From positions 1 through 64,000 of the forward strand of contig CAWJVM010000006.1 in NCBI GenBank assembly GCA_963846315.1: a DNA stretch of 64,000 nt, given 5' to 3'. Below, piece after piece: positions 43,627-53,095 of the stretch (position 1 is the first letter of the stretch; every line of letters starts with the position of its first letter). The stretch comes from RPQJ01 sp963846315 (GTDB lineage: Bacteria; Pseudomonadota; Gammaproteobacteria; Steroidobacterales; Steroidobacteraceae). The notes under the pieces are model-generated. The model searched no databases and was not told the origin of the DNA. It was given only the letters and a program-made list of their open reading frames with translations. The position numbers and the translations under genes were made by a program.

Positions 43627-45209
43627 ACGCGGTGCGCCAACGCGCAAGCACGTTGCGCGGTGCGGCGGTTGCAATGTGCTCCCTGCTGGCCGGCTGCGCG
43701 ACGCCCCGCCCTGCCCCGGAGGCGGCCGAAGTAGTGAATTTCGTCACTGAAACGAGTGCGACGTCGGTGCTCGGCGTGGATGCCGTATTCAAGGGCAGCG
43801 AATACGGCGACGTCGACCTGGCGGGCCTGTTCCCAGTGCGCGGTCCGGATGCATGCGAGGTCGCCGTGCTTGAAGGTGGCGAAGATTCGTTCGCGGTGCG
43901 ACTGCGCACGCTGCAGGACGCCCGCAAGTCCATCCGCATCCAGGCCCTCATCTTCAACGGCGACGAGACCGGGCTGCGAATCGCGGAAGTACTGAAGGAG
44001 AAAAAGACCGCCGGACTCGACGTTCGCGTAATCGTAGACGGATTCTCCAATCCCGCCCTGCAGACGCAGTGGATGTACTTCGACCTCAAGCAGCACGGCA
44101 TCGAAGTCGAAGGCTACGAGGCACTCGCGCTGCAATGGCTGAACGAAGTACCGCTGCCGAAACTCGTGCCGCACAGCGATCCAGGCGCGCTCGACAAGCG
44201 TTACCACGAGAAGCTGTGGATCGTCGACGGCGAACTTGGCCAGGGAATCGCGGTGATGGGCGGCCTGAACATCGGCAACGAATATTTCCGCGCCAACCCG
44301 GCCGATGCGGACAGGACCTGGCGGGACCAGGACGTCGTTGTGCGCGGCGGCATCCTGCGCGACCTCGTCACGGCGTTCGACCGCAATTTCGACTATTTCG
44401 TCGGCGTGAAACGCAGCCGCGGCATCTTTGACACCAACCCGTACTGGGACGCCACGCGCGCCGTGCTGGCCAAGACCGGCAAGGTGCCGGTCCACTACCA
44501 GACCGATGAAAATATCCAGCGTTACGTCGCTGCCCTGGAGTCCCGTGAGCCAGCACGCGACTTTCGTGCTGCCACGTGCCGGTTCATGCAGAACCGGCCT
44601 CGCCTCAGGGAAACCTATATCCACCAGGCGTACGTCAAGCTGATTGAACGTGCCCAGCACGAAGTCCTGATCGCCAATGCGTATTTTGTCCCTACGCCGT
44701 CTCTGCTCAGGGCACTCGAGGATGCCGCGAAGCGCTGCATCTCGGTGCGGCTGGTCTCGAACAGCCCCGAGACCAACGACTTGCCTGAGATCACGCTGGT
44801 GGGGCGCGGGTATTACAAGCGCCTGCTCGACGTGAACGATTCGCCGGAGGTCAGGGGATGCCGCAACGCCGACGCCGGCCTGCACATCTGGGAATGGGTC
44901 GGACAGGCGCCGGATCAGACCCGGCGCATGCAGGGCACGATGCACTCGAAGTTCGCGGTGTTCGACGGCCAACGAGCGCTCGTGGGTTCGTATAATCTCG
45001 ACCCACGAAGCGAAAAGCTTAATAGCGAGTCGGCGATCGCTTTCCTGCAGCCGGAGCTCGCCAGCCGGCTGCGTGACAAGATCCTCGATGAGGACCTGCA
45101 CTATTCTCGTGAAATCACGGCTGATCGCGCGACCGGATTCGAGTCTCCCAGGAGCGTGATCGAACGGTTCCGCAAGTCGCTCGGCGAGGCATTCGAGCAA
45201 CACCTGTGA
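43623..45209 (+). CDS. Phospholipase D/cardiolipin synthase-like lipoprotein
   Basis: A 528-residue phosphatidyl-transfer enzyme with two HKD motifs: HEKLWIVDGELGQG at about residue 197 followed by MGGLNIGNEY, and HSKFAVFDGQRALVGSYNLD at about 440. A lipobox (SLLAGC) at about residue 24 places it on a membrane face. The paired catalytic sites can hydrolyse or transfer phosphatidyl groups. The start is GTG within the upstream stop (GTGA overlap). Being between a lipoprotein hydrolase and an LssY-domain protein, it is part of an envelope-lipid operon (inference). Confidence 0.88.
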   Translation: MNAVRQRASTLRGAAVAMCSLLAGCATPRPAPEAAEVVNFVTETSATSVLGVDAVFKGSEYGDVDLAGLFPVRGPDACEVAVLEGGEDSFAVRLRTLQDARKSIRIQALIFNGDETGLRIAEVLKEKKTAGLDVRVIVDGFSNPALQTQWMYFDLKQHGIEVEGYEALALQWLNEVPLPKLVPHSDPGALDKRYHEKLWIVDGELGQGIAVMGGLNIGNEYFRANPADADRTWRDQDVVVRGGILRDLVTAFDRNFDYFVGVKRSRGIFDTNPYWDATRAVLAKTGKVPVHYQTDENIQRYVAALESREPARDFRAATCRFMQNRPRLRETYIHQAYVKLIERAQHEVLIANAYFVPTPSLLRALEDAAKRCISVRLVSNSPETNDLPEITLVGRGYYKRLLDVNDSPEVRGCRNADAGLHIWEWVGQAPDQTRRMQGTMHSKFAVFDGQRALVGSYNLDPRSEKLNSESAIAFLQPELASRLRDKILDEDLHYSREITADRATGFESPRSVIERFRKSLGEAFEQHL

Positions 45210-46621
45210 TGAGCGTGGGGAGCAAAGTCAACGTGCGCGCAATCATGGTGACCCTGTTGATGTGGCCGGTGGCGGGCTTCGCGGCCCCGCCCTTCGCACC
45301 CGATCGACTCGAGACCCCGGCGGAGTTACGCGACGTGCAGTCGAGATCGCTCGGCGAAGTCACCGTCTCGGTCTCCATCTTGACCGACGTCGAGGCGCGC
45401 CAGCACTTCGGCGTCGACTTTCAGCGTCATGAACTGCAGGCCCTGTGGATGAGCGTGCGCAACGGCTCCGAGCACCGGCTCTGGTTCATCCGTAACGTGC
45501 TCGATCGGGACTTCTATTCCCCTGATGAAGCTGCTCTGCTGGTGCAGGGCGACGTTGCTCGTGGCGACCGACCGGCATTGCTGCAGCATTTTCGCGACGA
45601 GACGATTCGCGTGCAGCTGCAGCCGCGCACCATCACGGAGGGCTTCGTTTTCCTGCCGCGCGTCGAGGGCGGCCGCTACGTCGATATCCGGCTGCAGCAC
45701 GACGCGTATGTCGCGGGAGTTGCCGCGCAGACTGACACGTCATCCGCGAAAGTCCCCTCAAGAAGCGGATTGCCGTGGGAGCTGCGCTTCGATTTTGCGC
45801 TCCCCCTGCCGGACGGCGATTTCGACTACGAGCGTCTCGACCCGACTCGCACGTACGCCGGTCGCACGCTGGCAGACCTCTCGCTCGATGAGTTGCGGGT
45901 GACGCTCGACCAACTGCCGTGTTGTGCATCCAATGCATCAGGCTCTGAGGAAGGCGATCCGCTGAATGTCGTGATCGTCGGCGAGCCAGAGAATGTGCTG
46001 CATGCGTTGACACGAGCTGGCTGGTCATTTACGCATCGCATCAACTGGCGGACTGTCCGGCGCGAAGTGGCCGCCGCCGTGGGCAGCGAGTCGTACCCCG
46101 TGGCTCCGGTCAGCAGCTTGTACGCCTTCGGCCGCAAGCAGGATGTGGCACTGCAGCGCGCGCGGCGCTCGATATCGCAACGCAATCACATGCGGCTCTG
46201 GCTTGCTCCGTTCCGCTACGAGGGCCAGTCGGTGTGGCTTGGCCAGGTCAGTCGCGACATCGGCGTCAAGGTCACGCCCAAGTCACCCACCCTGACGACG
46301 CATGTCATCGACCCGCAGGTCGACGCGACGCGCGAGTACCTGCTGCACAGCCTGCTCGCCGAGGGCTTCGTCGACCGCTTCGGCTTTGCAAAAGGCAGCG
46401 GCGCAGGTACGCCTGCGAGGCCGCGCTTCAACCTGACCGGCGACGCGTATCACAGCGACGGCATGCGGCTGGTTTTGATCCTGGCGCCGGAGCCGGTTCG
46501 GCCGGAACAGGTTCGCAATCTGCACTGGGAGCAGTCGGCTGCACCGATCGCGGAAGGCCAGAGCGAAGCGGCGCTGCGGCATGTGAGGCCGATCGAAGCC
46601 GCGAGCAGTTCCAGCCCGTAA
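45209..46621 (+). CDS. LssY C-terminal-domain exported protein
   Basis: A 470-residue exported protein with a signal peptide (cleavage near GFAAPP). The N-terminal half is uncharacterised. The C-terminal part from about residue 255 carries the LssY_C pattern: PLNVVIVGEPENVLHALTRA, GWSFTHRINW, then SLYAFGRKQDVALQRAR, RNHMRLWLAP, VWLGQVSRDIGVK and THVIDPQVDATREYLL. In other bacteria this domain is attached to PAP2/DedA-type membrane proteins; here it is on an exported protein. The ATG overlaps the phospholipase stop (TGATG), so it is the third coupled gene of the operon. Confidence 0.82.
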   Translation: MSVGSKVNVRAIMVTLLMWPVAGFAAPPFAPDRLETPAELRDVQSRSLGEVTVSVSILTDVEARQHFGVDFQRHELQALWMSVRNGSEHRLWFIRNVLDRDFYSPDEAALLVQGDVARGDRPALLQHFRDETIRVQLQPRTITEGFVFLPRVEGGRYVDIRLQHDAYVAGVAAQTDTSSAKVPSRSGLPWELRFDFALPLPDGDFDYERLDPTRTYAGRTLADLSLDELRVTLDQLPCCASNASGSEEGDPLNVVIVGEPENVLHALTRAGWSFTHRINWRTVRREVAAAVGSESYPVAPVSSLYAFGRKQDVALQRARRSISQRNHMRLWLAPFRYEGQSVWLGQVSRDIGVKVTPKSPTLTTHVIDPQVDATREYLLHSLLAEGFVDRFGFAKGSGAGTPARPRFNLTGDAYHSDGMRLVLILAPEPVRPEQVRNLHWEQSAAPIAEGQSEAALRHVRPIEAASSSSP

Positions 46622-46854
46622 TTTCAGTGCCGTGGCACTCGCTGTCCAATGGACTGAGTCGCGCGAACCTCCACGCCCTCGAGAGTTGCGCCCCGGTGGC
46701 GGACGCCTTAGGCACGATCGACCCTGAGCAGCAGTTCTTCACTGCGGTCGTCAGCAGACGCGTCGACCACACGGGCGACGCAGGGCGGCTCGCGGCAGCC
46801 CGCACTATCGGTTCCGCTGGCGGCCAGGCAATCAAGGGAAGCCCAGGTGCGGTC

Positions 46855-47901
46855 TTACCGCGGCGCGCTGTCAGGCGCGCGGCCGCTGATGAGTTCGGAG
46901 CCAGAAGTCGAGTTTTCCGCAAGGATTGGCGCGTCGGTGACGAGCATGGTCGCGCCGGGCCCGAGTAACAGGTAGATCGCCTTCGCGAATCCCTCGGGAA
47001 TGACAACACCAGCAGCCGCGTCGAACGACAGAGTGCGTCCGGCTTCGTCGGGGTGCCCCGGCACACCGATTGCGAGCCACTTGCCCTGGCGCGCTGCGGG
47101 CAACGTCGGATGCGGCGCGTCGAGGTACTCTGAGGTCAACACGAATGCGTGGGTCCCAAGCGCTGTCTCCGGGCTACGGAAAGAGACGCGGGCACGTCCG
47201 ATTTCGATGCCGTTGCGCAGTGCGAGCACGCGACGGTCAGCGGCGCTGATCACGATCGAGACCGGTCCGTGCTCCGATTTCTCCGGCTCGAGCCTGAATT
47301 CCTGAGTCGGCGCCAGCCGGTCCGGAACGCGCGCGACACCGGTTGACGCATCCACCGGCGCGAATGCAGGTGGATGCGCGACCTCAGGCGGTGCAGTGCT
47401 TTCATCCACGACGACGACGGTCATCCCCATCGGCGAGACGGCGAACAGTTCCTCCGAAAACTTCGACGGCAGGTGTATGCAACCGTGCGAGGACGGGTAC
47501 CCAGGCAACCCGCCTGCATGCAGCGCCACGCCGCTCCAGGTGAGCCGCAGCGTGTAAGGCATCGGCGCGTTGTTGTAGGTCTTGGAGCGGTGGTCCTTGT
47601 CCTTCTGCAGGACGACGAATACGCCGGTGGGCGTCTGGTAGCCACCCTTGCCTGAGCTGATCGTGGTGTAGCCGATCTGCACTCCGTTGCGGTAGACGTA
47701 AGCACGCTGCTCGCCAAGGCTCACCAGCACGACGATCGGCCCATCCGGGGCGACCCCAACATTCCAGACGTACTCCCCCGGCTTCAACTCGCCGGGGGCG
47801 GTCTCGACCGGCCGCGACTCCTGGGCGCCCCAGAATGGTGTCGCCAACGACGCAAGCGGCCATAGCGCCAATAGGAGCGGCCACGTTCTATGTTTGATCA
47901 T
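46855..47901 (-). CDS. L,D-transpeptidase (YkuD family)
   Basis: A 348-residue exported enzyme that forms 3-3 peptidoglycan cross-links or attaches lipoproteins to murein. A signal peptide is followed by the YkuD domain (about residues 50-180) with ISSGKGGYQTPTGVF, VALHAGG and the catalytic SSHGCIHLP, containing the Cys and both His. The C-terminal half (about 200-345) has a second, degenerate repeat-like region (SIVISAADRRVLALRNGIEIG) without the active Cys, so it looks like a duplicated fold that lost catalysis. I chose MIKHRTW at 47901 because it begins a good signal peptide. Confidence 0.87.
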   Translation of the reverse strand: MIKHRTWPLLLALWPLASLATPFWGAQESRPVETAPGELKPGEYVWNVGVAPDGPIVVLVSLGEQRAYVYRNGVQIGYTTISSGKGGYQTPTGVFVVLQKDKDHRSKTYNNAPMPYTLRLTWSGVALHAGGLPGYPSSHGCIHLPSKFSEELFAVSPMGMTVVVVDESTAPPEVAHPPAFAPVDASTGVARVPDRLAPTQEFRLEPEKSEHGPVSIVISAADRRVLALRNGIEIGRARVSFRSPETALGTHAFVLTSEYLDAPHPTLPAARQGKWLAIGVPGHPDEAGRTLSFDAAAGVVIPEGFAKAIYLLLGPGATMLVTDAPILAENSTSGSELISGRAPDSAPR

Positions 47902-48053
47902 TGAACTGTTCACCAGATTGAAACGAGATCCTTTGGATCGGGCAGAAACCAGATCGCGCCGACGGCGCACAAGGCAATGGGGGGTGGAGTACTGCCTCAT
48001 GTGCCGTCGGGCGATTGTGAACCCACTGGCCATATCACTGACGAGCGCCAGGG

Positions 48054-48556
48054 TTAGCGCTGATGCTTCGCGATGTCCGATGACCGTTGAGTCTGGCTGT
48101 TCGTGCAGCTGTTGCTGTGCCCGAGCGGTTCGCCGTCGCGGGTAAACGTGCTGACGCAGCCGTGAGTCGACCAGACGACCTCAAAGCCGCCGTCTTGCAG
48201 CCGGTTGATGTAGTAGTCGCCCGCGCCGGAACTCTTGTTGTGCGGTGAGCTGCCGCCGCCCGCGCTTTCTTCGCCCGCCCGATAGCCGTCCTTGTATTCC
48301 TGGTTGTGCCGGTCCACTGATCGCGAAAGTGGTTCGCGTTGCCTTTGGGCCGCAAGTTGTACGTATCGCCGTTGCGCAGGTCGATTTCGATGTAGCCCTG
48401 GCGCTGGCCGAACGTACACGGGCCTGACTTGCCATGCTGCGATCTGCCGTTCTTGCGAACTTCACAGTTGGCATCGGCGGAGTCGGCCCACGCAGTCTTC
48501 GGCACCACCGCTCCGAGCAGCAGCAGGGAGGTCGATAATGCAAGCAGCGTCTTCAT
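48054..48556 (-). pseudogene. Small secreted protein, frameshifted paralogue
   Basis: It starts MKTLLALSTSLLLLG (signal peptide), then DSADANCEVRKNG, GKSGPCTFGQRQGYIEIDL and NANHFRDQ, all matching the intact paralogue at 52395-52958. Near 48315 the frame shifts. The alternative frame continues as QEYKDGYRAGEESAGGG and DYYINRLQDGGFEVVWS with a Cys-containing tail, quite different from the paralogue's C terminus. Probably a broken or mis-sequenced gene with a variable C-terminal half. Function unknown. Confidence 0.6.
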
Positions 48557-48834
48557 GTCGTCTCCCTGTCGGACGAGGCTCTGTGGAACAAACCGCGACG
48601 CATCGTGACGACGCGACGCCGGTGAGAGTGGAGTCATGGCTACGAGGCGCCACGAGCGTTGGGTTAGCCGTGAAAGAGCAATGCCGGTTTGTCCGATTTG
48701 AACCGAGTGCGCGGATTCACGGTATCCAGAATGCGTCCTGTACAGGCGCGGCGCTGGTCAGGAGCCGGACCCTGCCCTCAACGTGAGCCGCGTGGGTCCA
48801 CCCTCCGAGAGGCACTTGCTTGTTCAGCGTTGGA
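48557..48834. repeat. Copy A of a duplicated upstream segment
   Basis: Bases 48557-48775 align with 52959-53160. Shared blocks include GCGACGCATCGTGACGACGC, GAGGCGCCACGAGCG and GGTATCCAGAATGCGTC. The last of these is the 3' end of an AraC-type gene in the right-hand copy; here only that tail survives, so no AraC gene is present. Confidence 0.75.
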
Positions 48835-50880
48835 TTACCAGATCTTTACGCGCTGCTCGGGCGGCAGATACAGCTTGTCGCCGGGCTTCACGCCGAAGGC
48901 GTCATACCAGGCATCGACGTTTCGCACGATGCCATTGACCCGGAACTCACCCGGGCTGTGGGGGTCGGACAGCAATCGCCGTCGCTCCTCACTTTCCGTC
49001 ACCAAGCTGCGCCAGAGCTGGGCCCAGGACATGAAGAAGCGCTGGTCACCGGTGAAACCATCGATCACCGGCGCATTGCCGCCCTGCTTCTCGTCCACAT
49101 ATTTCCGATAAGCGGCGTGTGCGACCGCCAGGCCGCCGAGGTCGCCGATGTTTTCGCCCAGGTTCTGTCGGCCGTTGATCTTCGCGCCTGGCACCGGTTC
49201 ATACTGGCTGAATTGCTCGACGAGACCCGCGGTGCGCTTCTCGAACTCGGCGCGCGAGGCCGCGCTCCACCAGTCACGCACACGCCCGTCACCGTCCCAG
49301 CGGCTACCCTGGTCGTCGAAGCCGTGGCCGAATTCGTGGCCGATCACGGCCGCCACGGCACCGAAATTCACGGCCGGATCGGCGGCGGGATCGAAATAGG
49401 GTGGCTGCAGGATCCCGGCCGGGAACGTCACGGAATTGACCGACGCGGCATAGCCCGCGTTGACCTCCTGGGGATTGAGGGGAAACTCCCAGTCGCGAGT
49501 GCCTTCAGCAAGTTGCTGCACCTGGTCGGCGCGGTTCCAGTCCAGGATGCGTTTCTGGTTGCCGGCCAGGTCGTTGCGGTCGATCCTGATGCTCGAGCGG
49601 TCGTGCCAGCGTTCGGGATAGCCGATGTAGCTCGCGACCTTGTCCAGCTTGGTGATGGCTGCAGCCTTGGTCGGCGCATCCATCCAGTCGAGCTTGCCGA
49701 TACGCTCGCGGTAGGTATCACGCAGGTAGCCCACCATGGCGTTGACTTCGGCGCGGTGGGTGGCAGGGAAATACTCCGCCACGTAGATGCGGCCGATTTC
49801 CTCGCCGAACATGCCACTCACTGCGCCGACGGCTTCCAGCTCGAACGGGCGGCGCTGCGCAATCCCCATCAGCTTGCGTCCATGAAAATCGAAATACGCT
49901 TCCGCCCATTCGTCGGACAGCGAGTTCGACCAGACATCGAGTGCGTGGAACAGCATGAACGACTGGAGATCGGCCACTGGCGTCTCTGCGAATAATTTCG
50001 CGATGTCGCGGACGGCCGTATCGGACTTGACCTTGATCTTCGGCTGCTTGTCGTAACCGATCTCGCCCAGGAAGGCATCCCAATCGAAGCCTGGCGCCCA
50101 GGCCTTGAGTTCGGCCAGGGTCATCACGTGGTTACGGCGCACCACATCCCGCATTTCGGCCGTCGTCCAGTGGCGACGGGCAAGTTCCGTTTCCAGCGCG
50201 ACCACCTTGGCCGCCCGGGCATCGGCGTCCGAAACGCCCGCGCGTCGGAATGTGCTCGCGATGTAGTCGCGCAGGGCAGTGCGCACGCCCTCGTACGGCT
50301 CCCCCGCCTCCAGATAGTATTCGCGTGACGGCAGGGTGAGACCGCTCTGGACGACCGAGGGGATCTGGCGATCCGGATTGTTGGGATCGGACTCGATGCC
50401 CGCCCCCACCACTCCCACGGTCCAGGTGAAGCCCATCGCCCGCGCCAGATCGCTGTGCGTGTTGGCCCCCATGAGCATCCCTAAACTAGCGGCAATCGGT
50501 TTCAAGCCCAGATCATTGCGACGCTCACGATCAGCAAACGAGCGATAGTAATCGGCGATCAACTGCTCGGGCGTGCCCGGCGCGTCATTGCCCTCCCGTG
50601 CTTCCTTGATAATCCCCAGCACACGCTGTTCGGTGGAGAGGTACAACTCCGTCAGGGCATCGGTTGCCGGAAGGCCCTGCGGCATCTTCGCCGTCTTCAA
50701 CCATCCTTCGTTGACGTAGCGATAGAAGTCATCGCCCGGCCTTACGGTTTTTGACATTCCTGCCGTATCAATGCCCCATCCACCAATCGCGGCCTTGGCT
50801 GGCTCGGCCAGCGTTACCGTGGGTTGCAACGCCACGGCGGCCAGCACCACGACGACGCTCGATGCGATGATGTGCTTCAT
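48835..50880 (-). CDS. M13-family zinc metallopeptidase (PepO/neprilysin-like)
   Basis: A 681-residue exported zinc endopeptidase. The signal peptide is followed by GWGIDTAGMSKTVRPGDDFYRYVNEGWL, the conserved N-terminal M13 block. The zinc site is VIGHEFGHGFDDQGSRWDG (HExxH at about residue 517) with the third ligand Glu in ENIGDLGGLAVAHAAY at about 577; NSVTFPAGILQPPYFD precedes the site. It ends in the family's terminal Trp. All catalytic residues are intact. It would cut peptides in the periplasm. Single gene, followed on the same strand by the duplicated segment. Confidence 0.95.
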   Translation of the reverse strand: MKHIIASSVVVVLAAVALQPTVTLAEPAKAAIGGWGIDTAGMSKTVRPGDDFYRYVNEGWLKTAKMPQGLPATDALTELYLSTEQRVLGIIKEAREGNDAPGTPEQLIADYYRSFADRERRNDLGLKPIAASLGMLMGANTHSDLARAMGFTWTVGVVGAGIESDPNNPDRQIPSVVQSGLTLPSREYYLEAGEPYEGVRTALRDYIASTFRRAGVSDADARAAKVVALETELARRHWTTAEMRDVVRRNHVMTLAELKAWAPGFDWDAFLGEIGYDKQPKIKVKSDTAVRDIAKLFAETPVADLQSFMLFHALDVWSNSLSDEWAEAYFDFHGRKLMGIAQRRPFELEAVGAVSGMFGEEIGRIYVAEYFPATHRAEVNAMVGYLRDTYRERIGKLDWMDAPTKAAAITKLDKVASYIGYPERWHDRSSIRIDRNDLAGNQKRILDWNRADQVQQLAEGTRDWEFPLNPQEVNAGYAASVNSVTFPAGILQPPYFDPAADPAVNFGAVAAVIGHEFGHGFDDQGSRWDGDGRVRDWWSAASRAEFEKRTAGLVEQFSQYEPVPGAKINGRQNLGENIGDLGGLAVAHAAYRKYVDEKQGGNAPVIDGFTGDQRFFMSWAQLWRSLVTESEERRRLLSDPHSPGEFRVNGIVRNVDAWYDAFGVKPGDKLYLPPEQRVKIW

Positions 50881-50904
50881 CGTTTCTGCTTCCAGGTGCA
50901 GGGT

Positions 50905-51636
50905 TCAGCCGCCGACCACAAACGCGTCGGGGATTTCATAGACCTCTACCGTGCCGATGCGAATGATGTTGGTGTCGCCTTCCCGCGTCGCTTTCATCGG
51001 CGCATTGGCATCGCTGCTGTCGGGCCGGCCATTTTTGAAGTAGATGTGGCGCTGACCGCCATCGGGTGTCTGCAGTTCAACGGTCGCCTCGCCACCCGCC
51101 ATGCGCATCACGCCAGCTTTGCAGCGGCCTTTCGCCGCACCCGCGGATGTGACGCACGGAACCTCTGCCGTCGCGTTGTAATTGGTCCCCTTCACCAGCG
51201 CATCGTGGCTGGGCCGCGGTGCCGACGCTGCAGCGCCCGTACCCGTCACCCCAATAGTGATGGTGTAGCTTGCCGTCTCATTGCGCCGTGCCGCATTGCG
51301 CATCAAATAGACCTGCATCACGTGGCGGCCACTCACCGTCAGCGGTCCCGAAAAGTGGTTGCCGGAGGTCGACCCGATGAACATCGCCGAGTCCGCACCA
51401 GGAGCCGTGACGTTGAAGTAAGCCGAAGCATTGCTTGGCTTGAAATCAACCGTCAGCGTCTGCCCGGCGCGGGCGTCGACAATGTAATTGCGGCCCTGGT
51501 CGCCCTTGATGGCGCCCTTCAGGGTCTGCGAACTGGTCCCCTTGGCAAAGGCAACGACGGTCTGCTGCTGCGCGCTGGCCGGCTGGCTCAGCAGAAAGCC
51601 GGCGGCGACGAGCGCCATGATGATGCTCTTGGTCAT
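50905..51636 (-). CDS. Secreted protein with PliG-like (g-type lysozyme inhibitor) domain
   Basis: A 243-residue secreted protein. After the signal peptide (cleavage near ASAQQ), residues about 25-130 read FAKGTSSQTLKGAIKG, YIVDARAGQTLTVDFKP, AYFNVTAPG, FIGSTSGNHFSG and VYLMRNAARRNETASYT, a pattern I associate with periplasmic inhibitors of g-type lysozyme (PliG/YcgK). A second part (about 150-243) has VKGTNYNATAEVPCVTS and GGEATVELQTPDGGQR, seen in related secreted proteins. GGAG lies before the ATG. It would protect the cell wall from lysozymes (inference). It is 24 nt downstream-oriented from the M13 gene start on the same strand. Confidence 0.65.
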   Translation of the reverse strand: MTKSIIMALVAAGFLLSQPASAQQQTVVAFAKGTSSQTLKGAIKGDQGRNYIVDARAGQTLTVDFKPSNASAYFNVTAPGADSAMFIGSTSGNHFSGPLTVSGRHVMQVYLMRNAARRNETASYTITIGVTGTGAAASAPRPSHDALVKGTNYNATAEVPCVTSAGAAKGRCKAGVMRMAGGEATVELQTPDGGQRHIYFKNGRPDSSDANAPMKATREGDTNIIRIGTVEVYEIPDAFVVGG

Positions 51637-51700
51637 GTCACGCTCCTGACAATGTCGTGGTTTCTGGAGGTCCGGTTGAAGACTTGACGCGGATTGACGT

Positions 51701-52334
51701 CTAGAACTCCGTGGTTCGGTCGACCTGCAGGATCCATCCTGCTTCTCCGGCTGCGAGCTTGTACTGCAGCTGGCGGGTCTTGCCGGTCTGGACGCCGCCC
51801 TCGCCATGAATCGGGAAGCGTCGAGCGAGAACCCCTTCGAGCACCGCGAACTCATCCTGACCCTGGTATCCGTCGGCGGCGCCCAGTGTGTCGGAGAGCG
51901 GTGGCATGGAAGCAATGCTCAACGACTTGCGATTGTTCGCGACGTACGCGACGACCGATCCCTTCGCATCTGCATCGTTCGATTTGACGTAAACGTAAAC
52001 TTCGGGCGACCCATCCACATTGAGGTCGGCCACCTCGGCCCCGGTGACGATTCCATCCACAGCTTGCGACCAGGGGGAATTGTCGCTCTCGAGGCCGGCC
52101 GTGCTTACGGTGACCTGGTTGGACGTCGCCGCATTGTGGGATGTGACGTTGAATGTCACGCCCTGCATTTCAAGGACCTGTGCATACGAGACTTCTGCAG
52201 TCTCGGCCTCGCTGTCCGCTTGCGCCGTCGACGCGGGCTCAACTGCAGGGGGGGGTCGCAGGCGCTTCCGGTCGCTTGCTGCAGGCGGCAATCAGGGGCA
52301 AAAGTGCAATGGCAACGGTCAGGTGACGATACAC
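51701..52334 (-). pseudogene. Lipoprotein gene interrupted at a C8 tract
   Basis: From a GTG at 52334 (GAGGGG upstream) the frame encodes a lipoprotein signal with lipobox LIAAC and then runs into eight C at 52248-52255, after which it stops. With seven C it would continue into the long frame AVEPASTAQADSEAE, SYAQVLEMQGVTFNVTS, VADLNVDGSPEVYVYVKSND and terminate at 51701, a complete protein of about 210 residues. It is thus OFF in this sequence and one slippage from ON, or carries a homopolymer error. The mature part is unrecognised but has an FG-GAP-like DLNVDGSPEVYVY strand. Confidence 0.65.
52248..52255 (-). repeat. Eight-base C homopolymer inside a lipoprotein gene
   Basis: Eight consecutive G on the plus strand (C on the coding strand) lie just after the lipobox codons. 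Loss or gain of one base switches the downstream frame. Confidence 0.85.
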
Positions 52335-52394
52335 GGCTGCCCCTCTTGCGCCGTGACGCGGCGAGCGAGTCGTCAAGGCCGGCGCTGGTGGAAG

Positions 52395-52958
52395 TCAGCA
52401 GCCGGAACCGTTGTCGATCGACGTGACGCGCTTGTCCGTGTCGAGATTCACGATCACGCACTTGCCGTGGCCTTTGTAGATGCTGGTGACGTAGCCACCG
52501 GCTGCCTGTTCGCTGACGCTCTTGTAGCCGCGACGAGCCAATTCATCTTCCACTTCGGCGCCGACCCAACGGCCGTTCACCATGTCCTGCAGGCCTCCAA
52601 CACCACCTGACGAATGCGTCGACGTACCTCCCGCGAATCGCACGGTGATCGTCTTGTTCGGCCACTTGTAGACTTGGTCCTGCCCCTGCATCGTGCGCAC
52701 GACCTTGTTGCCTTTCTGGTCGCGGTAATGGTTCGCCTGGCTCGCCGGGCTCAGGCTGATGGTGTCGCCGTTGCGCAGATCGATGTCGACGTAGCCCTGG
52801 CGCTGGCCGAACGTGCACGGGCCGGACTTGCCGCCCTGCTTGTCGCCGTCTTTACGCACTTCACAGTTGGCATCCGCCGAGTCGGCCCGGGCGGGCTGGG
52901 GTGCGACCACCGGGCCCAGCACCAGCAGGGCGGTCGAGAGTGCAAGCAGTGTCTTCAT
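52395..52958 (-). CDS. Small secreted protein of unknown function (intact paralogue)
   Basis: A 187-residue protein with a signal peptide (MKTLLALSTALLVLGPV, cleavage near ARADS). The mature part has DSADANCEVRKDGDK, GKSGPCTFGQRQGYVDIDL and GDTISLSP, then a KVVRTMQGQDQVYKWPNK segment, and a C-terminal half (VEDELARRGYKSVSEQ, YKGHGKCVIVNLDTDKRVTSI) with two Cys. Such proteins occur singly in many Proteobacteria with no known role. The ATG follows GGAGAC. It lies downstream of the AraC gene on the same strand and shares its upstream segment with the copy at 48 kb. Confidence 0.75.
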   Translation of the reverse strand: MKTLLALSTALLVLGPVVAPQPARADSADANCEVRKDGDKQGGKSGPCTFGQRQGYVDIDLRNGDTISLSPASQANHYRDQKGNKVVRTMQGQDQVYKWPNKTITVRFAGGTSTHSSGGVGGLQDMVNGRWVGAEVEDELARRGYKSVSEQAAGGYVTSIYKGHGKCVIVNLDTDKRVTSIDNGSGC

Positions 52959-53095
52959 GACGTCTCCAAATCGGGTGAGGCTTCGTGGAAGTAACCGCGA
53001 CGCATCGTGACGACGCGACGCCGGGGGGTGGTGACGGCGCCGAGGCGCCACGAGCGCCGCGCTAGACTTGAAAGAGCACTAAAGAGAGGCGCGAT

